Assembly (NCBI GenBank): GCA_028688575.1
Contig: JAQTXW010000007.1
Span: 1-58,092 of the forward strand
DNA length: 58,092 nt
From: Methylotenera sp.
GTDB lineage: Bacteria > Pseudomonadota > Gammaproteobacteria > Burkholderiales > Methylophilaceae
Direction: 5' to 3'
In this document: positions 36,419-46,167 of the stretch, in pieces
How positions within the stretch are numbered: position 1 is the stretch's first letter
Layout of the letters: the number at the start of each line of letters is the position of its first letter
Notes under the pieces: model-generated
What the model was told of the DNA's origin: nothing
Database searches by the model: none
The model's input: the letters and a program-made list of their open reading frames with translations, nothing else
Program-made: the position numbers and the translations under genes

Positions 36419-37986
36419 AGCAGGGTTTACACCTAAAATTTTCGCAAAATCTCTCGCTTACGCCACAATTGCAGCAAGCGATTAGGTTGCTGCAACTTTC
36501 TACATTGGAGTTGAATCAGGAAATCGACGTGCTCATGCAAACCAACCCTCTGCTGGAAAGAGGGGATGAAGGTGAGGATGAGTACGGCAATGATGTTGAT
36601 GCGACAGATCCTGTGCTTGAAACGTCAGAAGGCAGTTTAGAATCTTCGCCACAGGATAATACGCCAGCACAGCTGGCTGAACACGACAGCGGCGCTGATT
36701 TTTATGATGCTGATTTAGCTGCGCCAGATACGGTTTCAGCGATGGATTCGACTGAGCCTGAAGCAAAAAATGCTGATTATTCAGAAACTTACTCAGCGGA
36801 ATTTGGTGATGAGTTTGATGAGTTCTCCAATGGCAGCCGCTGGGATGAAAATACAGCACCTGCGGATGATGACAGTGACTTTAAGCCGCAGGAGACCCTG
36901 CATCTGACATTGCACGAGCATTTGCTTTCGCAGTTAAAGCTGATGCCATTATCCGAGCGCGACCAGTCACTGGCCTTGCTGTTGGTGGATAGTATTAGCG
37001 AAGATGGCTATTTGGAGCTGTCGCTAGAAGAAATTCAGGAGCAAGTGCCTGCAGAACTGGAGATCGACGAGCTTGAACTACAAACAGCGCTTCGACATAT
37101 TCAGCACCTGGATCCCGCAGGGGTTGGTGCGCGCAATCTCAGTGAGTGCCTGCAGTTGCAGTTGCAGATGCTGCCCCAGACCACAGCACACCTGGATTTG
37201 GCCAAGCTGCTTGCAAAACAGCATCTGCCTTTGCTTGCTAGCAGGGATTTTGTAAAATTGCGTAAGGCGCTTGCATGTGATGAGCCCACTTTAAAGTATG
37301 TGCAGCAGCTGATTACCAGCCTAAATCCTCGTCCAGGCAGTGCATTCAGTCAGATAGGTTCTGAGCACTATATCCAGCATGAGGTCATCGTTAAAAAAAC
37401 AAAAGGCATATGGATAGCGAGCTTGAACGAGAGCGTGATTCCCAAGCTCAAAATCAATCAACTCTATGCGGGAATTTTAAAACGCAACCGAGATAGTTCC
37501 AGCCAGTACCTGCAAAGCCAGATGCAGGAGGCTAAGTGGATGATTAAAAATATTCAGCAGCGCTTTTCCACCATACTGCGTGTATCGCAGGCCATTGTAG
37601 ATAGACAGCGCAATTTTCTGGAATACGGTGAGGTGGCGATGCGACCATTGGTATTGCGCGAGATCGCTGATGAGCTTGAGCTGCATGAATCGACAATTTC
37701 ACGCGTCACCAGTAATAAATACATGCTGACGCCACGCGGTATCTTTGAGCTTAAATACTTTTTTGGTAGTTCAGTGGCAACCGATACAGGCGGCACTTGT
37801 TCTGCAACGGCTATTCGCGCATTGATTAAGCAATTGGTCGAGCAGGAAAATCCAAAAAAACCGTATTCTGATAGCCAGATTGCAGATTTGCTGGCGAAAC
37901 AAGGCATTGTCGTAGCGCGGCGCACCATCGCCAAATATCGCGAGTCATTAAATATTGCTCCAGCCAGCTTACGAAAATCTTTATAA
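36415..37986 (+). CDS. rpoN: RNA polymerase sigma-54 factor
   Basis: Alternative sigma factor that needs AAA+ activators. The 523-residue protein has the Gln-rich N-terminal activator-interacting region ([20 protein letters not shown]), an acidic linker (about 50-155), the core-binding domain, the helix-turn-helix ([23 protein letters not shown]) and the RpoN box region [14 protein letters not shown] near the C-terminus. It is translationally coupled to lptB. The NtrX in this window lacks the loop required to activate it. Confidence 0.97.
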   Translation: MKQGLHLKFSQNLSLTPQLQQAIRLLQLSTLELNQEIDVLMQTNPLLERGDEGEDEYGNDVDATDPVLETSEGSLESSPQDNTPAQLAEHDSGADFYDADLAAPDTVSAMDSTEPEAKNADYSETYSAEFGDEFDEFSNGSRWDENTAPADDDSDFKPQETLHLTLHEHLLSQLKLMPLSERDQSLALLLVDSISEDGYLELSLEEIQEQVPAELEIDELELQTALRHIQHLDPAGVGARNLSECLQLQLQMLPQTTAHLDLAKLLAKQHLPLLASRDFVKLRKALACDEPTLKYVQQLITSLNPRPGSAFSQIGSEHYIQHEVIVKKTKGIWIASLNESVIPKLKINQLYAGILKRNRDSSSQYLQSQMQEAKWMIKNIQQRFSTILRVSQAIVDRQRNFLEYGEVAMRPLVLREIADELELHESTISRVTSNKYMLTPRGIFELKYFFGSSVATDTGGTCSATAIRALIKQLVEQENPKKPYSDSQIADLLAKQGIVVARRTIAKYRESLNIAPASLRKSL

Positions 37987-38133
37987 CGCTTTGTTTCGAA
38001 TCAGACGCAAAAAAATTCTCTTATTCAGTGCCACAGAAGGTTTGAAAAGTTGTAAACTGAAACTGTTCCAGCGCTTTTCTTCAATCATTAGGTTAAGTTG
38101 AATAGTGCGGAATTTTTTCAAAAGGAGCAAGTC

Positions 38134-38460
38134 ATGAATTTACAATTAACAGGTCACCATTTAGAAATTACACCCGCTTTGCGTGAGTACGTTGTGAGCA
38201 AATTAGGTAAAATCAGCAATCACTTTGATCATGTGATCGATGTCAAAGTGACAATGAGTGTTGAAAAGCTTGCCCAAAAGGTTGAAGCCACACTCCATGT
38301 GCCTGGTAATGATCTGCACGCTGCATGTCAAGATGAAAATATGTACAGTGCGATTGATATGTTAACGGACAAACTAGATCGTCAAGTGGTCAAACACAAA
38401 GAAAAACATGCCGATCATCATAAAGCGAATGGTGGCGTAAAACACCAGCAGCTTGATTAA
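38134..38460 (+). CDS. hpf: Ribosome hibernation promoting factor
   Basis: Binds the 30S subunit and dimerises or silences ribosomes in stationary phase. The 108-residue short-form HPF has MNLQLTGHHLEITPALREYV, KLGKISNHFDHVIDVKVTM and MYSAIDMLTDKLDRQVVKHK. The ATG at 38134 follows AAAAGGAG, so the upstream in-frame start at 38098 is rejected. hpf directly after rpoN is conserved in proteobacteria. Confidence 0.96.
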   Translation: MNLQLTGHHLEITPALREYVVSKLGKISNHFDHVIDVKVTMSVEKLAQKVEATLHVPGNDLHAACQDENMYSAIDMLTDKLDRQVVKHKEKHADHHKANGGVKHQQLD

Positions 38461-38495
38461 GTCTTTAATTCAACAGTAATATTGATTCATCCAAT

Positions 38496-39437
38496 ATGGC
38501 TCAAATCAACGTCACTGAGCTATTTCAACAAACCCGCCGTAAACTCAAATTAACTTGGGTAGCAGGATTAAACGGCGGGTCCAACACCCTCACTAGCGAC
38601 ACCGTTTCCAAACCATCTCTGGCACTGGTAGGGCATCTTAATTTTGTACATCCCAACCGTGTGCAGGTGTTAGGTTGTGCCGAAATGGATTATCTGCGTA
38701 GTTTGCCTGCTAGTGAAGTACCGCATGCGATAGATAATCTTTACTCTGCGGACTTGGCTGCGGTCGTCGTCGCGAACAATGAAAAAGTTCCAGATGCCTT
38801 GATTGTGGCGGCTGATGCAAGATCAACGCCTTTATTCACCAGCTCATTGCACAGCCCTGAATTGATGGATATATTAAGTCACTATCTTGCGCAAGCTTTG
38901 GCCGAATCCACCAGTGTGCATGGCGTATTTATGGAGGTGCAGGGCTTTGGTGTGCTCATTAAGGGCGTGGCAGCCATAGGTAAGAGTGAGCTCGCGCTGG
39001 AGCTAATTACGCGTGGACATCGCCTGATAGCAGATGATATTGTTGATTTTTTCCGTGTTTCGCCAGAACGTATTGAAGGGCGCTGTCCTGCCCTGTTGCA
39101 GGACTTTCTCGAGGTGCGGGGTTTGGGCGTGCTCAATATCCGTGAGTTATTCGGTGATAATGCAGTTAAACCTACCAAGCCGCTTGATTTGATTGTTCAG
39201 CTTGAAGATGCAGATATCCATGCATTACAGGCCATAAATCGCCTGGAAATTAAAACGCAATATGAAGATCTACTTGGTCAGTCGATTACTAAGGTCCATA
39301 TTCCAATCGCGGCAGGGCGTAACATTGCGGTGTTGGTTGAGGTGGCAGTGCGTAATCATATTTTATTGCTGCGTGGCGTGAATGCAACCAAGCAGCTCAT
39401 GCAGCGCCAGCAGCGCGCCATGAAAAAGCAAAAATAA
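38496..39437 (+). CDS. hprK: HPr kinase/phosphorylase
   Basis: Phosphorylates and dephosphorylates HPr on a serine. The 313-residue protein has the N-terminal domain (1-130) and a C-terminal kinase domain with Walker A GVAAIGKSELALELITRGH (residues about 153-171), IADDIVDFFRV and the signature LEVRGLGVLNIRELFG. The expected ptsN between hpf and hprK is absent; hprK begins 35 bp after hpf. Its target HPr is encoded at 40803-41072. Confidence 0.95.
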   Translation: MAQINVTELFQQTRRKLKLTWVAGLNGGSNTLTSDTVSKPSLALVGHLNFVHPNRVQVLGCAEMDYLRSLPASEVPHAIDNLYSADLAAVVVANNEKVPDALIVAADARSTPLFTSSLHSPELMDILSHYLAQALAESTSVHGVFMEVQGFGVLIKGVAAIGKSELALELITRGHRLIADDIVDFFRVSPERIEGRCPALLQDFLEVRGLGVLNIRELFGDNAVKPTKPLDLIVQLEDADIHALQAINRLEIKTQYEDLLGQSITKVHIPIAAGRNIAVLVEVAVRNHILLLRGVNATKQLMQRQQRAMKKQK

Positions 39438-39459
39438 CCGATCAGGATGACCAGATAAC

Positions 39460-40296
39460 GTGAAGCAATTAATTATTGTCACAGGCCTTTCAGGCTCGGG
39501 TAAGAGCATCGCCCTGCGCGCGCTGGAAGACAACGGCTATTATTGCATCGATAATTTGCCAGCTACCATGCTGCCCACCATTTCTGCCCATTTAAATACA
39601 GACGCACATGAATGTGTTGCTATCAGCATTGATAGCCGAAGTGCCGCGATAGAAACACTACCCGCACATATTGCAAAGCTCAAGGCGCAAGCGATTGATA
39701 CTCAGGTGTTATTCCTAGAGTCTAATGTAGAAACGTTGGTCAAGCGATTTAGCGAAACGCGTCGCAAGCACCCGTTAAGCAGAGACTCTGCAACATTGGC
39801 TGAGAGTATTGCACTTGAGCGGGAGATGTTGAGCGGCTTAGGTAACTTGGGACATGTGATAGACACTAGTTTTTTGAGTGCTAATACCTTGCGTGGCTGG
39901 GTCAAGGATATCGTAGCAATCGAACATACTGGCCTGACTTTATTGTTTACTTCTTTTGGGTTTAAATATGGCATTCCGCTGGATGCGGATTTTGTGTTTG
40001 ATGTGCGTTGCCTGCCAAATCCGCATTATGATCCTGCTTTGCGTGAGCTGACGGGGCTAGATGAAAAAGTCAGCACTTTTCTGGCAGATCACGAAGTGGT
40101 GAAAGAAATGCTCAAAGACATCACCATTTATGTGGAAAAGTGGCTGCCTTGTTTTGTGCTGGATAATCGTAGTTACCTCACTGTTGCCATCGGCTGCACT
40201 GGCGGCCAGCACCGCTCTGTTTATATGGTGGAACAGCTCAGGCAATATTTTAAAGATACGCAAAAAGTACTGGCCAGACATCGGCAGTTAAAGTAA
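39460..40296 (+). CDS. rapZ: RNase adapter protein RapZ
   Basis: A 278-residue nucleotide-binding protein of the YvcJ/RapZ family; in enterobacteria it directs RNase E to the GlmZ RNA, and in other lineages the target is unknown. It has Walker A GLSGSGKSIALRALEDNG, YCIDNLPATMLP, the TRRKHPLS segment, FTSFGFKYGIPLDADFVFDV and the C-terminal IGCTGGQHRSVYMVEQL. The start is GTG. It follows hprK by 22 bp, and the hprK-rapZ-EIIA-HPr-EI order is standard. Confidence 0.96.
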   Translation: MKQLIIVTGLSGSGKSIALRALEDNGYYCIDNLPATMLPTISAHLNTDAHECVAISIDSRSAAIETLPAHIAKLKAQAIDTQVLFLESNVETLVKRFSETRRKHPLSRDSATLAESIALEREMLSGLGNLGHVIDTSFLSANTLRGWVKDIVAIEHTGLTLLFTSFGFKYGIPLDADFVFDVRCLPNPHYDPALRELTGLDEKVSTFLADHEVVKEMLKDITIYVEKWLPCFVLDNRSYLTVAIGCTGGQHRSVYMVEQLRQYFKDTQKVLARHRQLK

Positions 40297-40316
40297 AAAT
40301 TAGGAACATACGCATA

Positions 40317-40715
40317 ATGATAGGCATTTTAATTGTAACGCATGGCACACTGGGCGATAGCTTGATTGCCTGCGCAACCCATGTGCTGGGTCGCGCGCCA
40401 GAGCAGACCATGACGCTTGCTGTGGGGAGTCAGGATGCGCCAGAGGATTTAGTGCCAAGTGCTCTACATTTGATTGCTGCGCTTGATACCGGTGGGGGAG
40501 TGTTGGTGTTGTCAGATATGTATGGGGCTACCCCTTCAAATTTAGTAGCCAGACTATTGCAGACAAATCAGGTGGAAGCGGTCGCAGGGGTGAATCTGCC
40601 AATGCTAGTTCGGGCGCTCACCTATCGTGAGCGGCCATTGGCTGAAATGGTGGAAAAGGCCATCAGTGGCGGGCGTGAAGGTGTGGTTTCATTTAGGTGT
40701 GAACGCAATGCGTAG
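40317..40715 (+). CDS. PTS mannose-type EIIA component
   Basis: A 132-residue EIIA domain of the mannose/ManX superfamily. The phosphorylated His is in ILIVTHGTLGDSL (residue 10 by the given start). Other features are GGGVLVLSDMYGATPSNLVARL and VAGVNLPMLVRAL. No EIIB, EIIC or EIID gene is present, so it is probably regulatory, receiving phosphate from EI and HPr encoded downstream. It starts 20 bp after rapZ. Confidence 0.92.
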   Translation: MIGILIVTHGTLGDSLIACATHVLGRAPEQTMTLAVGSQDAPEDLVPSALHLIAALDTGGGVLVLSDMYGATPSNLVARLLQTNQVEAVAGVNLPMLVRALTYRERPLAEMVEKAISGGREGVVSFRCERNA

Positions 40716-40802
40716 CATGGCCTGCAGGCTGTCAATAAAGCAGATAGGTCAGTGCTTAAGTAAGCAGTGTGTATTCAAGTAAAAAAATATTAGGTTATCT
40801 CA

Positions 40803-41072
40803 ATGATTAGTAAAGAATTGGAAATTATCAACAAGTTGGGCTTGCATGCGCGGGCATCCACTAAACTTACACAAATGGCAAGCAAGTTTGCAAGTGAAGT
40901 CTGGATTGCACGTAATGGTCGCAAGGTTAACGCCAAAAGCATTATGGGCGTTATGATGCTGGCCGCGGCGCAGGGCGCTATTGTCACGCTTGAAGCGAGT
41001 GGTACTGATGAGGCAGAGGCGATAGTAGCGCTTGAGGCCTTGATTGAAAATCGTTTTGGTGAAGGTGAATGA
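40803..41072 (+). CDS. ptsH: Phosphocarrier protein HPr
   Basis: An 89-residue HPr. It has the active His in NKLGLHARASTKLTQMA (His15-17 region) and the regulatory serine in KSIMGVMMLAAAQG, the site that HprK phosphorylates. Its stop overlaps the ptsI start (ATGA). Confidence 0.97.
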   Translation: MISKELEIINKLGLHARASTKLTQMASKFASEVWIARNGRKVNAKSIMGVMMLAAAQGAIVTLEASGTDEAEAIVALEALIENRFGEGE

Positions 41073-42835
41073 CGCATTTGATTGCCCCTGGTTTCAGTCT
41101 GCATGGCGTTGGCGTTTCCAGCGGCATCGCGATTGGGTATGCACATTTGGTGTCGCATGCCCTGCTGGAGGTGGTGCATTATCAGTTGGACTCACATCTT
41201 ATTGAAGATGAAGTGAAGCGGTTCGATGATGCAATCTTACAGGTGTGCAATGACTTGGAGCAGGTAAGCAACAATCTGCGCAAAACAGCCCCTGCCGAAT
41301 TAAATGCGTTTATTGGTACGCATCTCATGATGCTGGCAGATAAATCACTGTCTGAAGTGCCCAAAGAGATTATCCGCAGTGAGCGTTGTAATGCCGAATG
41401 GGCTATCAAGTTGCAAATGGATGAGATCGTTGAACAGTTTGAGCACATTGAAGATGCTTATTTGCGTGAGCGCAAGCAGGACGTGGTGCAGGTTGTGGAG
41501 CGCGTTATCAAGGCACTGCTCGGACACCAGCATCAGTTAAGCTTGGAGCAGCAAAATAGCGCACTGAATCAAGAGCGTAAACTGATATTAGTCGCACATG
41601 ACATTTCTCCCGCAGATGCCATTCAGTTCAAACAGCACCAGTTCGCCGCCTTTATCACTGATATTGGCGGCGCTACATCACACACTGCTATTTTAGCGCG
41701 TAGTTTAAATATCCCCTCTATCGTTGCACTTCAGCGTGCGCGCGACTTAATCAATGATGGTGAATTGATTATTGTTGATGGTGATGCGGGGGTGGTGATT
41801 GTTAACCCCTCTAAAGAGGTGTTGGCGGAATACAGATTAAGGCAGGATGAATGGGAGCTTGAGCAGCAAAAACTTCAGCGTATTAAAAGCACGCGGGCTG
41901 TGACGATAGATGGCGTAAAGATAGCGCTTTTTGCGAATATTGAAGTGCCAGAAGATGTAGATGCCGTCAAAGCCTCTGGAGCAACGGGTATTGGCTTATA
42001 TCGGACAGAGTTTTTATTTATGAATCGCCATCAGACACCAGATGAAGAAGAGCAGTTTCTGGCTTATCGGGCCGTAGCCCAAGCGATGAAAGGCGCACCC
42101 GTGGTTATTCGTACCATGGATTTAGGCGCGGACAAACAAACGGGCGCAGAGGCAATTGTGAACGCTGCCAATCCTGCACTGGGTCTGCGCGCTATCCGGC
42201 TTTGCTTGTCTGAGCCGCAAATGTTTCATACGCAATTACGCGCTATTTTGCGCGCATCGCATTATGGGCAGGTGAAAATTCTAATTCCCATGTTATGTAC
42301 TTTGGCTGAGTTAAGGCAAACCAAGTTACTGCTGGAGCGTGCCAAGCAAAGTCTGCGTAGTGAAAACACCCCGTTTGATGAAGTAATCACTATAGGCGGG
42401 ATGATCGAGGTTCCAGCCGCGGCCATCAATGCTGAGGCATTTGCTAACGAGTTAGACTTTCTTTCAGTAGGCACCAATGATTTAATACAGTATACCTTGG
42501 CCATAGACCGCACTGACGATACGGTGGCGCACCTCTACAACCCATTACATCCCGCGGTGCTGAAGCTGATAGAAATCTCCATTAAAGCGGGTGCTAAGTA
42601 TGGTAAGCCAGTCTCGCTGTGCGGCGAAATGGCGGGTGATGCTAAATATACAAAATTACTGTTAGGGCTTGGGCTGCAGCAGTTCTCCATGCATCCGTCA
42701 CATGTGCTGGGTGTTAAACAGCAGGTGCTGCACAGCCAGACTAGTGAGCTAAAACTGCAGGTGCGAAAAATACTCAATCTGACAGAGATAGAAAAAATTG
42801 AACTAGCAACCAAAAAATTTAATCAGATGCATTAG
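41069..42835 (+). CDS. ptsI: Phosphoenolpyruvate-protein phosphotransferase (enzyme I)
   Basis: Uses PEP to phosphorylate HPr. The 588-residue protein has an HPr-binding N-terminal domain, the phospho-His in DIGGATSHTAILARSLNIPS (about 198), the PEP-binding barrel (GLYRTEFLFMNRH, VVIRTMDLGADK, NPALGLRAIRLCL) and the SVGTNDLIQYTLAIDR motif with VSLCGEMAGD and its catalytic Cys. Coupled to ptsH by ATGA. With the single EIIA and HprK it forms a regulatory PTS without sugar permease. Confidence 0.98.
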   Translation: MTHLIAPGFSLHGVGVSSGIAIGYAHLVSHALLEVVHYQLDSHLIEDEVKRFDDAILQVCNDLEQVSNNLRKTAPAELNAFIGTHLMMLADKSLSEVPKEIIRSERCNAEWAIKLQMDEIVEQFEHIEDAYLRERKQDVVQVVERVIKALLGHQHQLSLEQQNSALNQERKLILVAHDISPADAIQFKQHQFAAFITDIGGATSHTAILARSLNIPSIVALQRARDLINDGELIIVDGDAGVVIVNPSKEVLAEYRLRQDEWELEQQKLQRIKSTRAVTIDGVKIALFANIEVPEDVDAVKASGATGIGLYRTEFLFMNRHQTPDEEEQFLAYRAVAQAMKGAPVVIRTMDLGADKQTGAEAIVNAANPALGLRAIRLCLSEPQMFHTQLRAILRASHYGQVKILIPMLCTLAELRQTKLLLERAKQSLRSENTPFDEVITIGGMIEVPAAAINAEAFANELDFLSVGTNDLIQYTLAIDRTDDTVAHLYNPLHPAVLKLIEISIKAGAKYGKPVSLCGEMAGDAKYTKLLLGLGLQQFSMHPSHVLGVKQQVLHSQTSELKLQVRKILNLTEIEKIELATKKFNQMH

Positions 42836-42846
42836 AAAGGTTTAAC

Positions 42847-43203
42847 ATGACGCAGGAAATTATCGTGGCCGATCGCTCGGCGCCCAGCAATGATGACAAA
42901 AATATCGCCACCATCACACATTTGAGCGGTATTTTATTTTCTTTTATTCCCTCACTGATTGTTTGGCTACTTAAAAAAGACGACAATGCTTACTTGTCTG
43001 CGCAAGCAAAAGAGGCGCTTAACTTTCAGATTACGGTATTGTTGGCGCAGTTTGTAGCGGCGGTGCTGCTGGTGATATTGGTGGGTTTCTTGTTGCTGGC
43101 AATTGTTTGGGTGCTCAATGTCGTGTTATGCATCATCGCTGCCATATCCACGAGCAAAGGTGAAACCTACCGATATCCGTTTGCCTTGCGTCTAATCAGT
43201 TAA
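42847..43203 (+). CDS. DUF4870/Tic20-like small membrane protein
   Basis: A 118-residue protein with a polar N-terminus of about 20 residues and about three membrane segments (ITHLSGILFSFIPSLIVWLL, then two around residues 55-105). KEALNFQITVLL is typical of DUF4870 (Tic20-like). AAAGG precedes the ATG by 6 nt. It starts 11 bp after ptsI and may be cotranscribed. Function unknown. Confidence 0.82.
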   Translation: MTQEIIVADRSAPSNDDKNIATITHLSGILFSFIPSLIVWLLKKDDNAYLSAQAKEALNFQITVLLAQFVAAVLLVILVGFLLLAIVWVLNVVLCIIAAISTSKGETYRYPFALRLIS

Positions 43204-43247
43204 CAGGCGTCGAGCCTGTCATAAAGGCTCCTCACCATATTTACACA

Positions 43248-45338
43248 ATGACTACAAGAAAGCATGCCACAGTGACAACAAAAGATTCAGCACTACAAAA
43301 CAACCCCTTATTACACTTTTCAGGCTTGCCAAAGTTTGATGAGATTAAAGCGCAACACATTTCGCCTGCAATAGATTACCTGTTAGACGAAGCACGCCAT
43401 ACGGTTAATACGCTCGCCACAATGCAAAGTGAGGTCACTTGGAGTAACTTTGCGTCTAAACTGGAGGACATGGAAGAAAAGCTGTCGCGCGCCTGGTCAC
43501 AGGTGGGGCACATGAATGCCGTGGTGAATAGTCCTGAGTTACGCGAAGCTTATAACGAAAACCTGTCAAAACTGACAGATTTTTATGCCGATCTTTCTCA
43601 GGATGAACGGCTTTATGCCAAATTTCGCGCATTGCGGCAAAGTGCCGAGTTTAGCGCCCTGTCTGCATCTCAAAAAAAAATCATTGAAAACGAATTGCGT
43701 GATTTTCGCTTAGGGGGTGCAGAGCTGCCGCCTGAGCAAAAAGCGCGATTCAAGGAAATTCAGGAGGCCTTGTCAAAACTTTCCTCTACATTTGAAGAAA
43801 ATGTGCTGGATAATACCAATGCCTATGCGTTATATATCGAAGATGCAGCAACCCTGAACGGAATTCCTGAAGACGTGCTCATTTCAGCTGCTGAGGCGGC
43901 AAAATCAGAGCATAAATCGGGTTGGAAATTCACCCTGCATTTCCCCTCCTACTTGCCAGTGTTGCAATATGCAGATAACCGCCAACTTCGCGAAACCTTA
44001 TACCGCGCTTATGCAACAAGAGCGTCAGAGCTTGGTGAGTTGGATGCCGCAGGGCAGCCTAAATGGGACAACTCCCCGATTATGATGGAGATTCTGCAAT
44101 TGCGTCAGGAAGCCGCACATTTGCTGGGCTTTGAAAATTACGCAGCGCTTTCCATTGCGACAAAAATGGCAGATTCTGCACAGCATGTTAAAAGCTTTCT
44201 GCAAGATCTGGCTGACAGAGCCAAGCCTTATGCACTGAAAGACAAGGCAGAACTTGAAGCTTATGCTTTGAATCTAGGCATCTCCGACATGCAGGCATGG
44301 GATGTGGCCTATGTGTCTGAAAAGCTACGGCAGGAAAAATACGCGTTTTCTGACCTTGAAGTCAAACAATACTTCCCTGAATCAAAGGTGCTGGCAGGCT
44401 TATTCAAAGTGGTTGAAACGATTTTTGGGGTGTATGTCACGCCGTCACAGGCGCCTGTCTGGCATGAAACCGCAAGCTTCTACGACATTAAAGACCATAA
44501 AGGACAATTAATCGGGCAGTTTTATCTGGATTTATACGCGCGTAACAACAAACGCGGAGGCGCCTGGATGGATGAAGCGATTACGCGCCGTAAATCCGAG
44601 GGTGGGCTGACCACGCCCGTCGCCTATTTAACCTGTAATTTTTCTGCCCCTGTGGGTAGCAAGCCTGCATTGTTTACGCATGACGAAGTGCTGACCATGT
44701 TTCACGAATTTGGTCATGGTTTGCATCATATGCTCACGCAGGTGGATGATTACGGCGTATCAGGTATTAAGGGCGTGGAGTGGGATGCTGTCGAACTGCC
44801 TAGCCAGTTGATGGAGAACTTCTGCTGGGAGTGGGATGTGTTACGGCACATGACAGCACATGTGGATACTGGCGAGCAGTTGCCGCGCAGTTTGTTCGAC
44901 AAGATGATCGCTGCCAAGAACTTTCAGGCGGGGATGCAAACTGTCAGGCAAATAGAGTTTTCACTGTTTGATATTCGTCTGCACAGTGAATTTGACCCGC
45001 ATGGTACAGCTTCAGTGCTTGATCTGATAGCGCAGGTGCGTGATGAGGTTGCGGTCGTCCGCCCGCCCGTGTGGAACCGCTTTCCGCACAACTTCACGCA
45101 TATTTTCTCAGGTGGTTATGCTGCAGGTTATTATAGTTACAAATGGGCTGAGGTGCTCTCGGCCGATGCCTACAGCATGTTTGAAGAAGACGGTGTGTTA
45201 TCGAGAGAAGCAGGGCAGCGTTACTGGCAGGAGATTTTGGCACAGGGCGGCTCACGCACGGCGATGGAATCATTCACAGCTTTCCGCGGGCGTGAACCAA
45301 ATATTGATGCACTATTACGCCATAACGGTATGAATTAG
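43248..45338 (+). CDS. prlC: Oligopeptidase A (M3 family)
   Basis: Cytoplasmic zinc metallopeptidase degrading signal peptides and other oligopeptides. The 696-residue protein carries the zinc motif HEFGHGLHHML (about residues 484-494), the third ligand Glu in GVEWDAVELPSQLMENFCW, and SGGYAAGYYSYKWAEVLSAD near the end. About 20 extra residues precede the family's conserved start (NNPLLHFSGLP); no internal ATG offers an alternative. Confidence 0.95.
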   Translation: MTTRKHATVTTKDSALQNNPLLHFSGLPKFDEIKAQHISPAIDYLLDEARHTVNTLATMQSEVTWSNFASKLEDMEEKLSRAWSQVGHMNAVVNSPELREAYNENLSKLTDFYADLSQDERLYAKFRALRQSAEFSALSASQKKIIENELRDFRLGGAELPPEQKARFKEIQEALSKLSSTFEENVLDNTNAYALYIEDAATLNGIPEDVLISAAEAAKSEHKSGWKFTLHFPSYLPVLQYADNRQLRETLYRAYATRASELGELDAAGQPKWDNSPIMMEILQLRQEAAHLLGFENYAALSIATKMADSAQHVKSFLQDLADRAKPYALKDKAELEAYALNLGISDMQAWDVAYVSEKLRQEKYAFSDLEVKQYFPESKVLAGLFKVVETIFGVYVTPSQAPVWHETASFYDIKDHKGQLIGQFYLDLYARNNKRGGAWMDEAITRRKSEGGLTTPVAYLTCNFSAPVGSKPALFTHDEVLTMFHEFGHGLHHMLTQVDDYGVSGIKGVEWDAVELPSQLMENFCWEWDVLRHMTAHVDTGEQLPRSLFDKMIAAKNFQAGMQTVRQIEFSLFDIRLHSEFDPHGTASVLDLIAQVRDEVAVVRPPVWNRFPHNFTHIFSGGYAAGYYSYKWAEVLSADAYSMFEEDGVLSREAGQRYWQEILAQGGSRTAMESFTAFRGREPNIDALLRHNGMN

Positions 45339-45396
45339 ACAATGCAGGCACGGGCTTGCTGTATATTCACGTAACGCATGACTGAAAGTTATCATA

Positions 45397-46167
45397 TTGA
45401 AATTCGCTACCTGGAACGTTAATTCTTTAAATGTTCGATTACCGCATGTGCTAAGCTGGCTCGCTGAGCATCAGCCTGATGTTTTGTGCTTGCAAGAAAC
45501 CAAGCAGGAAGATGCAAAGTTCCCCTATGCTGAGTTTCAGCAAGCGGGCTATCACGCTGTTCACATCGGCCAAAAAACTTATAACGGGGTTGCGATTTTA
45601 AGCCGCCATCCCATGACTAAAGTGCAGGCAAACATCCCAAACTTTGCAGACGAGCAGCAGCGCGTGTTGGCGGTCAGTGTGGGTGATTTGCGTGTGGTTT
45701 GCGCCTACATTCCCAACGGACAAGCTGTAGATTCAGACAAGTACCAATACAAACTACGCTGGCTCGATGCGTTTACGCAATGGCTTCAGCTTGAATTGCA
45801 GACCTACCCAAAATTGCTGATATTGGGTGATTATAATATCGCACCTGAAGACCGTGATTGCCATGACCCTGCTGCATGGGAAGGGCAGGTGTTGGTGTCG
45901 CCACTCGAGCGTGCGGCTTTTCAAAAACTCATAACGCTGGGATTTTATGATAGTTTCAGGCTGTTCGATCAGCCAGATAAAAGCTATAGCTGGTGGGATT
46001 ATCGCATGATGGGCTTCAGGCGCAATCTAGGCATGCGTATTGACCATATTTTGGTGAGCGCGCCACTAAAGTCGCTATGTGATAAAAGCTATATTGACAA
46101 GTCACCGCGCAAATTAGAACGCCCCTCAGACCACACACCTGTGGTGCTGGAGCTTGGCAACGCTTAA
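45397..46167 (+). CDS. xthA: Exodeoxyribonuclease III
   Basis: AP endonuclease and 3'-exonuclease for base-excision repair. The 256-residue protein has KFATWNVNSLNVRLPHVLSWL, the catalytic Glu in LCLQETKQ, GVAILSRHP, ILGDYNIAPEDRDCHDP with Asp/Asn and SDHTPVVLEL with the catalytic Asp-His. The start is TTG with GAAAG 9-14 nt upstream; no in-frame ATG lies nearby. Its stop overlaps the convergent PBP gene by 4 bp. Confidence 0.96.
   Translation: MKFATWNVNSLNVRLPHVLSWLAEHQPDVLCLQETKQEDAKFPYAEFQQAGYHAVHIGQKTYNGVAILSRHPMTKVQANIPNFADEQQRVLAVSVGDLRVVCAYIPNGQAVDSDKYQYKLRWLDAFTQWLQLELQTYPKLLILGDYNIAPEDRDCHDPAAWEGQVLVSPLERAAFQKLITLGFYDSFRLFDQPDKSYSWWDYRMMGFRRNLGMRIDHILVSAPLKSLCDKSYIDKSPRKLERPSDHTPVVLELGNA

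Noticed and set aside
37987-38133. Extended start of hpf at 38098
   Set aside because: The AAAAGGAG site directly precedes the ATG at 38134, which also gives the family N-terminus; the upstream codons are leader sequence.
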